Virus record (IMG/VR): IMGVR_UViG_3300009180_000130
Span: 1-32,609 of that record
Reading direction: 5' to 3' (one strand)
Origin: a virus
Length of the DNA: 32,609 nucleotides
Shown here: positions 15,719-23,582 of the stretch, piece after piece
How positions within the stretch are numbered: position 1 is the first letter of the stretch
How the letters are laid out: each line of letters opens with the position of its first letter
Translations under genes and position numbers: made by a program
The notes under the pieces: generated by a model
Database searches by the model: none
What the model was told of the DNA's origin: nothing
The model's input: only the letters and a program-made list of their open reading frames with translations

Positions 15719-17344
15719 ATGCCTGTAATTACAAGACGCGCCGTTACATCAGCCCTCGCTTACGGGATGTTTGCCAAGAAAGGCGGCACCACCGTCATCG
15801 TGTCCTTCACCGCTGGCAGTGGCTCGTGGCTGTGTCCTACGGGCGTGACAAAGGCTGACTACCTCGTTGTTGCAGGGGGTGGTGGTGGTGGCGCTAACGT
15901 GGCAGGGGGAGGAGGCGCTGGTGGATTCCGTACCGGCACTGGTCTGTCTGTAACGGCTGGCACTTCTTACACAGTCACCATTGGCGCTGGTGGCGCTGGT
16001 GGAATTGGATCAGATAGCAATAGAGGCGCAACAGGTTCTAACTCTGTTTTTTCTAGCATTACATCAAATGGCGGCGGCGGCGGCGGTACATTTGTTACAA
16101 ATCAAACCGGCTTGTCTGGCGGTTCTGGCGGCGGCGCGTCTGCTGGTAACACCACAGGAGGAACCGGAAACACACCAAGCACATCACCATCGCAAGGAAA
16201 TAACGGTGGTGCTGGCGTTGTTGCTATAACCCCAGCTTATGTTTCTGGCGGCGGTGGCGGCGCGACCGCTGTAGGTGGAACGGGTAGCGGGGCAACATCA
16301 GGCAGCGGTGGCGCAGGAACAGCATCTTCAATTAGTGGCTCCTCGGTAACTTACGCTGGCGGTGGGGGTGGCGCGTATGCTGCAAACCCAACTGCTGGGA
16401 GTGCTGGTTCTGGCGGCGCTGGTGGAGGTGGGGCTGGATCAGTTACTAGTGGCGTAGCTGGAGTGTCAGGAACTGCAAATTTCGGCGGCGGTGGTGGCGG
16501 CGGTTGGAATCTTTCTGCTGGGGGCGGCGCTGGCGGCTCTGGCATCGTAATCCTCAGCTACGTTGTGCCATCCATCCCGACCATAGCGACGTTCCGAATA
16601 ACGGGCAGCATAGTAATTCCAACCGGCGTGACCACCGTGGACTACCTTGTTGTCGCGGGTGGTGGTGGTGGTGGGTATTGGGCTGGCGGTGGTGGTGGTG
16701 CTGGTGGGTTCCGTACTGGCACTGGGCTATCTGTAACGGCTGGCACTTCGTACACCGTGACCATTGGCGCGGGTGGTACTGCGACACCGGCAGGGTCTGC
16801 TGCCAACGGCAGTAACTCTGTTTTCTCGTCAATTACTTCTACTGGCGGCGGCAAAGGTGGCGGCAACGGACCATCTATTAGTGGTGGTTCTGGTGGTTCA
16901 GGCGGTGGAACTGGTGGAAGTTTAGGGGGGGCCGGTGGCGCTGGTAACACGCCGTCAACCTCACCAAGTCAAGGTAGTAATGGCGGTTCAGCATCAAGTG
17001 ACGCAGATGCGTACGGCGCTGGCGCTGGCGGAGGTGCCTCTGCTGTAGGTGGCGATGGTACTTATGCTAACGGAGGCGCTGGTGGAGCCGGAACAGCATC
17101 TAGTATCAGCGGCGGCAGCGTAACTTACGCTGGCGGTGGTGGCGGGGGGCGAGACGATCCTGGCACGGCTGGCGCTGGTGGTGCTGGTGGCGGGGGCAAT
17201 GGGGCGGGAACAGATGTTGTAGGATTTGCGGGTACCGCGAATACAGGCGGAGGCGGTGGTGGCGGTGGTGGTAGTGGTGGTGGAACGCAACAAGTTGGCG
17301 GCGCTGGCGGCTCCGGCATCGTGATTCTAAAACTAAACGCATAG
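15719..17344 (+). CDS. Glycine-rich tail adhesin-like protein, internally duplicated
   Basis: 541 residues, extremely Gly-rich. Two successive copies of one domain (about 25-282 and 290-541) each start with a beta segment (PTGVTKADYLVVAGGGGGG / PTGVTTVDYLVVAGGGGGG), continue FRTGTGLSVTAGTSYTVTIG, then long G-rich loops, and end GGSGIVIL. This matches the glycine-rich domain of phage tail adhesins and surface proteins. In T2/S16-type gp38 adhesins glycine-rich motifs pack as polyglycine-II helices and present receptor-binding loops. The variable tracts between glycines would be the receptor-contacting part. No signal peptide or catalytic residue. Likely receptor-binding protein; host target unknown. 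Confidence 0.75.
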   Translation: MPVITRRAVTSALAYGMFAKKGGTTVIVSFTAGSGSWLCPTGVTKADYLVVAGGGGGGANVAGGGGAGGFRTGTGLSVTAGTSYTVTIGAGGAGGIGSDSNRGATGSNSVFSSITSNGGGGGGTFVTNQTGLSGGSGGGASAGNTTGGTGNTPSTSPSQGNNGGAGVVAITPAYVSGGGGGATAVGGTGSGATSGSGGAGTASSISGSSVTYAGGGGGAYAANPTAGSAGSGGAGGGGAGSVTSGVAGVSGTANFGGGGGGGWNLSAGGGAGGSGIVILSYVVPSIPTIATFRITGSIVIPTGVTTVDYLVVAGGGGGGYWAGGGGGAGGFRTGTGLSVTAGTSYTVTIGAGGTATPAGSAANGSNSVFSSITSTGGGKGGGNGPSISGGSGGSGGGTGGSLGGAGGAGNTPSTSPSQGSNGGSASSDADAYGAGAGGGASAVGGDGTYANGGAGGAGTASSISGGSVTYAGGGGGGRDDPGTAGAGGAGGGGNGAGTDVVGFAGTANTGGGGGGGGGSGGGTQQVGGAGGSGIVILKLNA

Positions 17345-17352
17345 GCAAGGAC

Positions 17353-17613
17353 ATGGTTACAAAGACATACATGATTCTCGGTATCGACATGGCGGTGAAC
17401 CTGCTGCGCCCCGGCGCGAAGTGGGAGTGGACTGGCGGGGTTGGCTTTACGCGCTGGGAAGACCCGCGTTCGCAGCCGAGCCAGGAAGAAGTCATGGAGA
17501 CGATTGAGAAGATCAAGGCGTTTGAGGACTCGATCAATACAATCTGGCTTCCTGAGCAAATTGCCGAGAAAGAAAAGAAAGAACAAGAGATTGAACAGGC
17601 GATGGCATCGTGA
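17353..17613 (+). CDS. Small fibre-accessory protein (86 aa)
   Basis: Starts at ATG 17353 after TAGGCAAGGAC. MAVNLLRPGAKWEWTG followed by WEDPRSQPSQEEV, and a C-terminal charged helix (LPEQIAEKEKKEQEIEQ), resembles small XkdW-like proteins encoded beside tail-fibre genes, which probably help fibre assembly. It overlaps the next gene by 4 bases (GTGA). Family assignment is by pattern only. Confidence 0.6.
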   Translation: MVTKTYMILGIDMAVNLLRPGAKWEWTGGVGFTRWEDPRSQPSQEEVMETIEKIKAFEDSINTIWLPEQIAEKEKKEQEIEQAMAS

Positions 17614-18209
17614 TTACGCACAACCTGTTCCCAACGCCTGTATCGTTCTTTGAGCTAGACCGCGAGTTTAGCGAAGAGGAAACCAACTTCCTGCTGAACC
17701 TTGAGCAGAAGCCCAACGACGGCAACACGACCAGCAAAGAGCGTCATCTTCTAGATGATCCAAAGCTGGCTTCGTTGCGCGAGTTTATGGATGCTTCGGT
17801 TGCCTCGTACTTCAAAGAAATCTACAGTCCGAAGAACGAAGTCAGCCTCCGCATTACCCAGTCGTGGGTGAACTACACCAAGCCGGGGCAGTGGCACCAT
17901 AAACACGCCCATCCCAACTCGTTCATCAGCGGCGTGTTTTACATTAAGGCCAACAAAGAGACTGACCGTCTTCACTTCTTTAAAGACGGCTACCAGCAGA
18001 TCAAATTGCCGGTGGATCAGTTCAATCTGTACAACTCAGAAAGCTGGTGGCTTCCGGTTGGAGCGGGTGAACTGATCTTGTTCCCGTCCTCGTTTACGCA
18101 CATGGTTGAGGCTGTAAAAGGCGAAGACCTGCGCGTTAGTATGTCTTTCAACACCTTCCCGGTTGGCTACGTCGGAGACGACGACACCCTCACCGGCTTG
18201 CACCTGTAA
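17610..18209 (+). CDS. 2-oxoglutarate/Fe(II)-dependent oxygenase-like protein
   Basis: 199 residues from GTG 17610. The sequence SWVNYTKPGQWHHKHAHPNS (85-104) followed by FISGVFYI, then GELILFPSSFTHMVEAV (153-169) and LRVSMSFNTFP (174-184), is the signature of the phage/bacterial 2OG-Fe(II) oxygenase family that TIGR02466 describes. Probable metal ligands lie in the His cluster H97/H99/H101 and at H164; R175 is the expected 2-oxoglutarate-binding Arg. Family members hydroxylate proteins or small molecules, but phage substrates are unknown. Being nested among fibre genes with coupled translation suggests modification of a fibre or adhesin residue (inference). Confidence 0.8.
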   Translation: MITHNLFPTPVSFFELDREFSEEETNFLLNLEQKPNDGNTTSKERHLLDDPKLASLREFMDASVASYFKEIYSPKNEVSLRITQSWVNYTKPGQWHHKHAHPNSFISGVFYIKANKETDRLHFFKDGYQQIKLPVDQFNLYNSESWWLPVGAGELILFPSSFTHMVEAVKGEDLRVSMSFNTFPVGYVGDDDTLTGLHL

Positions 18210-18220
18210 GGATCAGGCAC

Positions 18221-18589
18221 ATGGCCCATTTCGCTGAATTAGACGCTAACAACGTAGTCCTACGGGTCATTGTTGTCGGCAACCCAGACACCGCCGATGC
18301 AAATGGTGTGGAAAAAGAGTACATTGGTGCAGCTTTCTGCGAACGCTTGCTAGGCGGAACTTGGAAGCAGACTAGTTATAATGGTAACATTCGGAAGAAT
18401 TATGCCGGTATTGGGTTTGTTTATGACGCTGGCCGGGATGCGTTCATCACGCCCCAGCCTTACCCGTCTTGGTTGATTAACGAAGATACGTGTCAATGGG
18501 AAGCGCCGATACCGATGCCTACCGATGGTAAAATGTACCGTTGGGACGAGCCGACCCTTAGCTGGGTAGAAGTTGAAGGAATGGTCTAA
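18221..18589 (+). CDS. Conserved phage virion-module protein (122 aa)
   Basis: AAGGA upstream. The sequence MAHFAELDANNVVLRVIVV, then WKQTSYNGNIRKNYAGIG, FVYDAGRDAFI and the PYPSW / CQWEAPIPMP / YRWDE series is a distinctive pattern I recognise from cyanophages and other aquatic phages, where it is normally encoded beside fibre or oxygenase genes. The function is not established. The Trp/Pro-rich C terminus suggests a small folded binding module. The stop codon overlaps the next ATG by one base. Confidence 0.78.
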   Translation: MAHFAELDANNVVLRVIVVGNPDTADANGVEKEYIGAAFCERLLGGTWKQTSYNGNIRKNYAGIGFVYDAGRDAFITPQPYPSWLINEDTCQWEAPIPMPTDGKMYRWDEPTLSWVEVEGMV

Positions 18590-18933
18590 TGGCATTTACA
18601 GCAACGCAGTATCTCTTTAAGGCATCTAGCGTGACGGCTACGACCGCCGCTACGGTTGGCAGCTATACCGTCCCGGCCAGTACCAGGGGTATGATCCTGG
18701 GCCTAACGCTGGCTAACAGCGCCACTTCAAACGCCATGAACTATGCCGACATTAACTTGAGTGATGGGTCCAATGCTTTTTCCGTTGCCAGAAAAACGCC
18801 GGTTCCTCCCGGTGGGTCCGTCGTAGCGGTTGGTGTTGAGAAACACGTACTGCCAACTGGCGGCTCAATCCAAATAATTGCGTATGCAACTGGTGGCCTT
18901 GATGCCATTGCCACTATTGTGGAGATAACCTGA
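18589..18933 (+). CDS. Small beta-sandwich virion protein (114 aa)
   Basis: Contains VGSYTVPASTRGMILGLTLAN, then DGSNAF, VPPGGSVVAVGVEKHVLPTGGSI and a final AIATIVEIT. The arrangement YtVP-x-g...iLGL-lAN...vP-x-Gs...l-x-GdsI...SvvEI is a recurrent beta-sandwich domain in phage tail proteins. It is coupled by one base to genes on both sides. Probably a fibre- or tail-decorating protein; no more specific role is visible. Confidence 0.68.
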   Translation: MAFTATQYLFKASSVTATTAATVGSYTVPASTRGMILGLTLANSATSNAMNYADINLSDGSNAFSVARKTPVPPGGSVVAVGVEKHVLPTGGSIQIIAYATGGLDAIATIVEIT

Positions 18934-19340
18934 TGACAACCTTCATTGGCCGTGGGCCGGGGACTTCTCCGACCACAGACTTCTTTCCACTTAGTGCTTC
19001 TTTGCCGAGTGCGCCTGTAATTGTTATTTCTGCAACAATATCTAGTGCAGCAAATACAATTCATACAGCAGACGCGAAGGCTTACGACGTTCCGATTGTT
19101 TACGTTGCCAATGTCGGCGGCGTTTCTGGGGCAGTTGTATATCTGAATATGGGTGCCACGGGTGCCTCTCTTGCAACCACACAGTCTATTGCATTGGCCG
19201 TAGCAACGTCTTCATACGGGCTTATTCAACCCGGCACGCCCATCAGCGGCAGCGGTGTAGTTTATATGTGGTCTACATCTGTCGCTGGGACGTTTGCCGC
19301 CTACGGCGGCGTGACGCGAACTTACACAGCTTCGGCATAG
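18933..19340 (+). CDS. Hypothetical virion-module protein (135 aa)
   Basis: Starts on the last base of the preceding stop codon. It is rich in Ala/Ser/Thr/Val with low charge, consistent with an all-beta structural protein; GTPISGSGVVYMWSTSVAGTF near the C terminus could be the last strands. I do not recognise a family. Context (fibre and tail accessory cluster) suggests a virion component. Confidence 0.62.
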   Translation: MTTFIGRGPGTSPTTDFFPLSASLPSAPVIVISATISSAANTIHTADAKAYDVPIVYVANVGGVSGAVVYLNMGATGASLATTQSIALAVATSSYGLIQPGTPISGSGVVYMWSTSVAGTFAAYGGVTRTYTASA

Positions 19341-19347
19341 GTGCATC

Positions 19348-19764
19348 ATGGGTAATCCTATGACGCCGTTTGTGCCACCAGCAGCGGCATTTAGACAATC
19401 AACAGTTACGCTTTATGCTTCAGTAATGGACGCCAACCTTTCTGGGGGGTCTTTTTATGATATTTCTTCCCAACAAGCAAAAAACGAGATTTTTTATCTC
19501 TTAGGTACTTCCACAAATCTTGCCGGTTTATATTTGCGCTTTCCTATCAATACAGAAGCAAAAACATTCACTTTCCACAATAATATAACGATGGCCAGTT
19601 CAAGTATATTACTAGGATTAACTGCTTCAGGTTTTTCAACTTATAATAATTTATATTCAACAATAACGACTACATGGGATTTTTGGCCGCTCGGAGCGAT
19701 AACAGCTACGACCAATGCTTGGCAGCGAACAAGTGCTACAAATATTGCTTATAATGCTAATTAG
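19348..19764 (+). CDS. Hypothetical protein in an AT-rich segment (138 aa)
   Basis: ATAGGTG precedes ATG 19348. The protein is low in charge and rich in Ser/Thr/Asn/aromatic residues (TTTWDFWPLGAITATTNAW near the C terminus), like a small beta tail protein, but no family is recognised. Base composition differs from its neighbours: the line 19561-19620 has 18 G+C of 60 by hand count, against 34 of 60 in the capsid gene at 9841-9900. That fits recent acquisition of this single gene as a cassette between 19340 and about 19765. Confidence 0.6.
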   Translation: MGNPMTPFVPPAAAFRQSTVTLYASVMDANLSGGSFYDISSQQAKNEIFYLLGTSTNLAGLYLRFPINTEAKTFTFHNNITMASSSILLGLTASGFSTYNNLYSTITTTWDFWPLGAITATTNAWQRTSATNIAYNAN

Positions 19765-19774
19765 TGAAGATTAA

Positions 19775-20437
19775 ATGCCCACAGCAATGACCTTCACCAG
19801 TCTGCAAGCCGATGTTCGCTCTTACTGCGAACGCGGCGGCTCGGCTGTTGATACGCAGTTCAACACCCAGCTTCCTGGGTTTATTAATCTGCGTGAGCGT
19901 CAGATTGCGCGTGAGCTTAAAATCCAGGGCTTTATCAATAACGTAAACACCGCGTACACAACGTCCGTTGGCGTTTACCAGAAGCCCGACCGTTGGCGCG
20001 AAACCGTCAGCATCAACGTCGGCACCAATGTCGGCACAGCGACGACGTTCAATACCCGCGTTACGCTCCTGCCGCGTTCGTATGAGTACATCCGCACATA
20101 CTGGCCGGACGATACGCAGACCGGCACGCCCAAGTATTATGCTGATTACGACTACAACCACCTCATCTTCGTGCCGACGCCATCAACGACGTTCCCGTAT
20201 GAAATCAACTACTGGCAGCTTCCGCCGTTGTTGGACGACACTTTGCAAACGAACTGGCTGACGGAATACGCGCCCAACGCCCTGCTTCACGGCACGTTGG
20301 TTGAAGCGTTTACGTACCTGAAGAACCCAGAACAATCCGCTGCTTGGTCCCAGGCTTATGACCGCGATATGGCGGGATTGAACAGCGAGGACTTGCAGAA
20401 GATTCTCGACCGCGCACAGAAAAGGAATACGGCGTGA
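19775..20437 (+). CDS. Second adaptor-like head-tail joining protein (220 aa)
   Basis: 220 residues. It has an N-terminal helix pair (TQFNTQLPGFINLRERQIARELK), a strand region TLLPRSYEYIRTYW, then GTPKYYADYDYNHLIFVPTP, YEINYWQLPPLLDD-TLQTNWL and a C-terminal helical part with AWSQAYDRDM. This is the pattern of adaptor proteins of the phiEco32/SU10 type and relatives, which sit between portal and nozzle. It differs from the gp4-like gene at 12936 and lies next to the nozzle-like gene. Overlaps the next gene by 4 bases (GTGA). Confidence is moderate to good. Confidence 0.72.
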   Translation: MPTAMTFTSLQADVRSYCERGGSAVDTQFNTQLPGFINLRERQIARELKIQGFINNVNTAYTTSVGVYQKPDRWRETVSINVGTNVGTATTFNTRVTLLPRSYEYIRTYWPDDTQTGTPKYYADYDYNHLIFVPTPSTTFPYEINYWQLPPLLDDTLQTNWLTEYAPNALLHGTLVEAFTYLKNPEQSAAWSQAYDRDMAGLNSEDLQKILDRAQKRNTA

Positions 20438-21735
20438 CCAGCTTTACACAAGTATTCGGCGGCGGAACGCTCGACCCAGCGCAGCCTAGCTATAAGTCTT
20501 ATACTTCCACTTCTAACATTACGACCGTATGGCCGATTGAAGCCTCGACCAGCCAGAACGTGGTCGCGGCAATTAACGACATTAGCTTTGGCACCACAAC
20601 TGGTTTAAGTCTCACGCTGCCTCCAGCCAACCAAGTCTCGGTTGGCTACAACATGCTGTTCAACAACGTAGGCACCAGTGCCTTCACGGTGCTGGCCAAC
20701 GGCGGCGGAACGATCCTTACCGCTACCTCCGGCGCGGCATGGTCGGCATATGTAACCGACAACAGCACAGCTTCTGGCGCGTATCGTGTTTATCAAGCCG
20801 GTGCGGGTACGTCCTCGGCTTCGGCTGGTACGTTGGCCGGACTTGGCATTAAGGCAATCACCACAACGCTGAACCAGCAATACCCTGCGTTCACTGTTGC
20901 CGTAAGCACCCTCATTGAAGCTGACAAACGCGCCGCTACGGTCGTTTACACGGGCGGCTCTGGCACGTTTACGTTTGATCCGTTGGCTACGCTTACAACT
21001 GGCTGGTTTGTAAACCTCGTTAATCAAGGCACTGGTGCGCTTGTTGTCACGCCGCCGAGTGGGACTATTGATGGTCAACCTACAAAGACCATGAACCCTG
21101 GCGATAGCTGCATTGTCACGACTAACGGTTCTGCTATGTACACCGTTGGCTTTGGGCAGAGTGCCGTTTATGCGTTTTCATTTATTACAATCAACCTTGG
21201 CGTTGGATTTAGCGGCGATTACACATTAAGCGGCTCACAGCTTAATAAAACAGCCATTCAATTTACCGGAACTCTTGTTGGCGCGGTAAACATCATTGTT
21301 CCGTTTACAGCGCAGCAATACTGGGTTGATAACTCAACGACCGGCGGCACTGGCTTTGCGTTCCTTGTAAAGACATCAACACAATCCGGGGGCGCGGCTG
21401 TTACTAACGACGGCACTAGCCCAAGACGCGAAATCTTGTACTGCAACGCGACTATTGTAGTAAGCGCCGATACAACCGGCCTTAGCACGCCGTTGGGCAT
21501 TGTTGACGGCGGCACGGGCGCGACAACGGCCAGCGGGGCGCTTGTAAACCTTGGCGGCGGTACGGTTGGTATCCCTGTATTTCAGTCAAATACGACGGCC
21601 TCGGCTCTTTCTTTGCTTGGCGGCGGTACGGTTGGTATCCCTGTATTTCAGTCAAATACGACGGCCTCGGCTCTTTCTTTGCTTAATGCGCCAAGCACTT
21701 TAGATGCGTTTACTTATGTTCAGATGTTCAGCTAA
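20434..21735 (+). CDS. Fibre-like beta-rich virion protein with perfect 22-residue duplication
   Basis: 433 residues from GTG 20434. It is mostly Gly/Ser/Thr/Val and beta-rich with two similar halves containing LPPANQVSVGYNMLFNNVGT and TTGWFVNLVNQGTGALVVTPP. Near the C terminus GIVDGGTGATTASGALVNLG resembles the GGTGATT repeats of the fibre at 14038. A 22-residue unit GGGTVGIPVFQSNTTASALS(+LL) is then repeated exactly. Location between the second adaptor and the nozzle-like gene suggests a tail or fibre-attachment protein. Overlaps both neighbours by 4 bases and 1 base. Confidence 0.7.
   Translation: MTSFTQVFGGGTLDPAQPSYKSYTSTSNITTVWPIEASTSQNVVAAINDISFGTTTGLSLTLPPANQVSVGYNMLFNNVGTSAFTVLANGGGTILTATSGAAWSAYVTDNSTASGAYRVYQAGAGTSSASAGTLAGLGIKAITTTLNQQYPAFTVAVSTLIEADKRAATVVYTGGSGTFTFDPLATLTTGWFVNLVNQGTGALVVTPPSGTIDGQPTKTMNPGDSCIVTTNGSAMYTVGFGQSAVYAFSFITINLGVGFSGDYTLSGSQLNKTAIQFTGTLVGAVNIIVPFTAQQYWVDNSTTGGTGFAFLVKTSTQSGGAAVTNDGTSPRREILYCNATIVVSADTTGLSTPLGIVDGGTGATTASGALVNLGGGTVGIPVFQSNTTASALSLLGGGTVGIPVFQSNTTASALSLLNAPSTLDAFTYVQMFS
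21550..21681 (+). repeat. Perfect tandem repeat, 2 x 66 bases
   Basis: Bases 21550-21615 and 21616-21681 are identical at all 66 positions (checked base by base). They keep frame and encode 22 residues each in the C-terminal part of the fibre-like protein. Complete identity implies a recent duplication or slippage, or an assembly artefact. Confidence 0.95.
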
Positions 21736-23582
21736 TGGCCGATCTAGTTCCCTTAAAGATAGCTTCACAGGCAGGGTGCAAGCGCGATGGCACGCTTCTG
21801 GAAGGGGACAACTATGTCGATACACAATGGTGCCGCTTTCAGTTACGTAAGGGCTTGCCGCGCAAGATGGGCGGATACCGCCGTCTGACGGCTGAACTGT
21901 CGGGCATCTCTCGCGGCCTTAATGTCTTTAACAGCGATTTAAATACGTATACCCACACTGGCTGGTCTGATGGTTTGGAGCGGTTCTTGCTCGACCAAAA
22001 CGGCAACGTGTCGTCTATTTCTGACAGAACGCCGGTAGGCTTTACGGCTGACGCAAAGAACCTTTGGCAGTTTGATACTTTGTATAGTGCGGCAGACGTA
22101 ACTTCTGTTTTACTTGCACATGCCGCACCAAATTTAGCTGACATTGCTGCAACTACATCCGCGCCGGTTTATTACGGAGACGTTCTAGGCACAGGCGCAT
22201 TAGTAGCGACAACATCACCTGATGTATCTGGCGGCGTGATGTCTCTTGGAGCTTTTGCTGTTAGCTTTGGAAATGATGGTGTTATTAATTACACCTCAGA
22301 CAGCACCCCTAACGATGTCACCGGAGTTTGGGAAAGTGTTAGGCCAACAGCTTCAAAGCTAGTGTATGGCCTCCCCGTTCGTGCCGGTGCTGGCAACGGC
22401 CCCTCCGGTTTGATTTGGGGAATTGAAGCCTTAATACGCATGACATACGTGGGCGGGACTGCGACGTTCAACTTTGACAACATCACCTCGGCCTACAGCT
22501 TGTTGTCATCTCAGTGCATTATTGAGTATGACGGCATCTATTACTGGGCTGGCATAGATCACTTCTTGAGCTTTAACGGTGTTATTCAGGAAGTTGAAAA
22601 TGGCATGAACCTTAACTGGTTCTACGACAACCTAAACTACGCTCAGTCGCAAAAAGTGTTTGCCTTTAAGATTCCGCGTTGGGGTGAAATCTGGTGGTGT
22701 TATCCACGCGGCACAGCCACCGAATGTACCCATGCCGTGATCTATAACGTCCGGTTATCGCGCATCTTAGGATATGCGGTTTGGTACGACACAGAGCTTC
22801 CGAATAACGGTCGTTCTGCTGGCCAGTTTGCGCGTGTTTTCCGTTCGCCGCTGATGACGGGGACAGACGAAGTTAAGGCCAAAGCTACCGTGACCTTACA
22901 GGTCACGACAGCCAGTACATCTGTTTCAAATTACAACGTCGTTCTTAATGGCGCGACCGCAGTTAATGTTACAGCGACAGCTAGCGGCTCAACAATTACA
23001 ACGGCAGCAGAAATAGCGGCTGGCGCTTATACAGGTTGGATTGCAACCCAGAACGGTTCGGCTGTTACCTTTGTTTCTATTACTGAAGGCGCAAAGACCG
23101 GTTTATACAGTTTGGCCCAGTCTGGAGCCGCCACCCCAGCCGTAGGGGTGTTTGCGACCGTTTTTTCGGGCGCATCAAAGTACAAACTCTGGCAGCAAGA
23201 GTTTGGCACGGACGACATTGACGGCAACGACATTCTGGCCATCCAGTCGTACTTTGAAACCAACGCCATCTGGCCAGCCGAGATGCAGGACAGCAGCAAC
23301 CGTGGTCTGTACGTGGACTACTTTGAGCCTGACTTTGTGCAGTCTGGAGACATGACCGTCCAAGTCACCGGCTCGTATTCCAACGCCCGTGCGACCCAGG
23401 TCACCAGCGACCCCGTATCGTTCCCCGCGACGGCTACCTCGGCGGAAGAGCAGGTTGTGTACATTCGTGAGCAGCGCCGTCAGATGCGGTTTAAGTTTGA
23501 AAGCAACGTCACTGGTGGCAACTACGAGATGGGCGACACGGTTGCCCAGGTCAGGCCAGCCGATGGCAGGATCACCTCGTAA
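21735..23582 (+). CDS. Tail nozzle / P22 gp10-like tail hub protein
   Basis: 615 residues. The N terminus VPLKIASQAGCKRDGTLLEGDNYVDTQWCRF, followed by LPRKMGGYRR, resembles the opening of gp10-like stabilisation or nozzle proteins. The middle part (WGIEALIRMTYVGGTATFNF, CIIEYDGIYYWAGIDHFLSF, IPRWGEIWWCYPRGTATE, VIYNVRLSRILGYAVW) has the repeated blades of a beta-propeller. Residues about 375-475 interrupt it with a Thr/Val/Ala-rich Ig-like insertion, after which propeller-type sequence resumes (YKLWQQEFGTDDIDGN, YVDYFEPDFVQSGDMTV). It would close the tail channel. Coupled by one base to genes on both sides. Confidence 0.8.
   Translation: MADLVPLKIASQAGCKRDGTLLEGDNYVDTQWCRFQLRKGLPRKMGGYRRLTAELSGISRGLNVFNSDLNTYTHTGWSDGLERFLLDQNGNVSSISDRTPVGFTADAKNLWQFDTLYSAADVTSVLLAHAAPNLADIAATTSAPVYYGDVLGTGALVATTSPDVSGGVMSLGAFAVSFGNDGVINYTSDSTPNDVTGVWESVRPTASKLVYGLPVRAGAGNGPSGLIWGIEALIRMTYVGGTATFNFDNITSAYSLLSSQCIIEYDGIYYWAGIDHFLSFNGVIQEVENGMNLNWFYDNLNYAQSQKVFAFKIPRWGEIWWCYPRGTATECTHAVIYNVRLSRILGYAVWYDTELPNNGRSAGQFARVFRSPLMTGTDEVKAKATVTLQVTTASTSVSNYNVVLNGATAVNVTATASGSTITTAAEIAAGAYTGWIATQNGSAVTFVSITEGAKTGLYSLAQSGAATPAVGVFATVFSGASKYKLWQQEFGTDDIDGNDILAIQSYFETNAIWPAEMQDSSNRGLYVDYFEPDFVQSGDMTVQVTGSYSNARATQVTSDPVSFPATATSAEEQVVYIREQRRQMRFKFESNVTGGNYEMGDTVAQVRPADGRITS

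Noticed and set aside
15850-17300. Glycine-codon repeats that could be mistaken for CRISPR or microsatellite DNA
   Set aside because: The repeats are irregular, codon-phased and explained by the glycine-rich protein; no constant repeat/spacer spacing.
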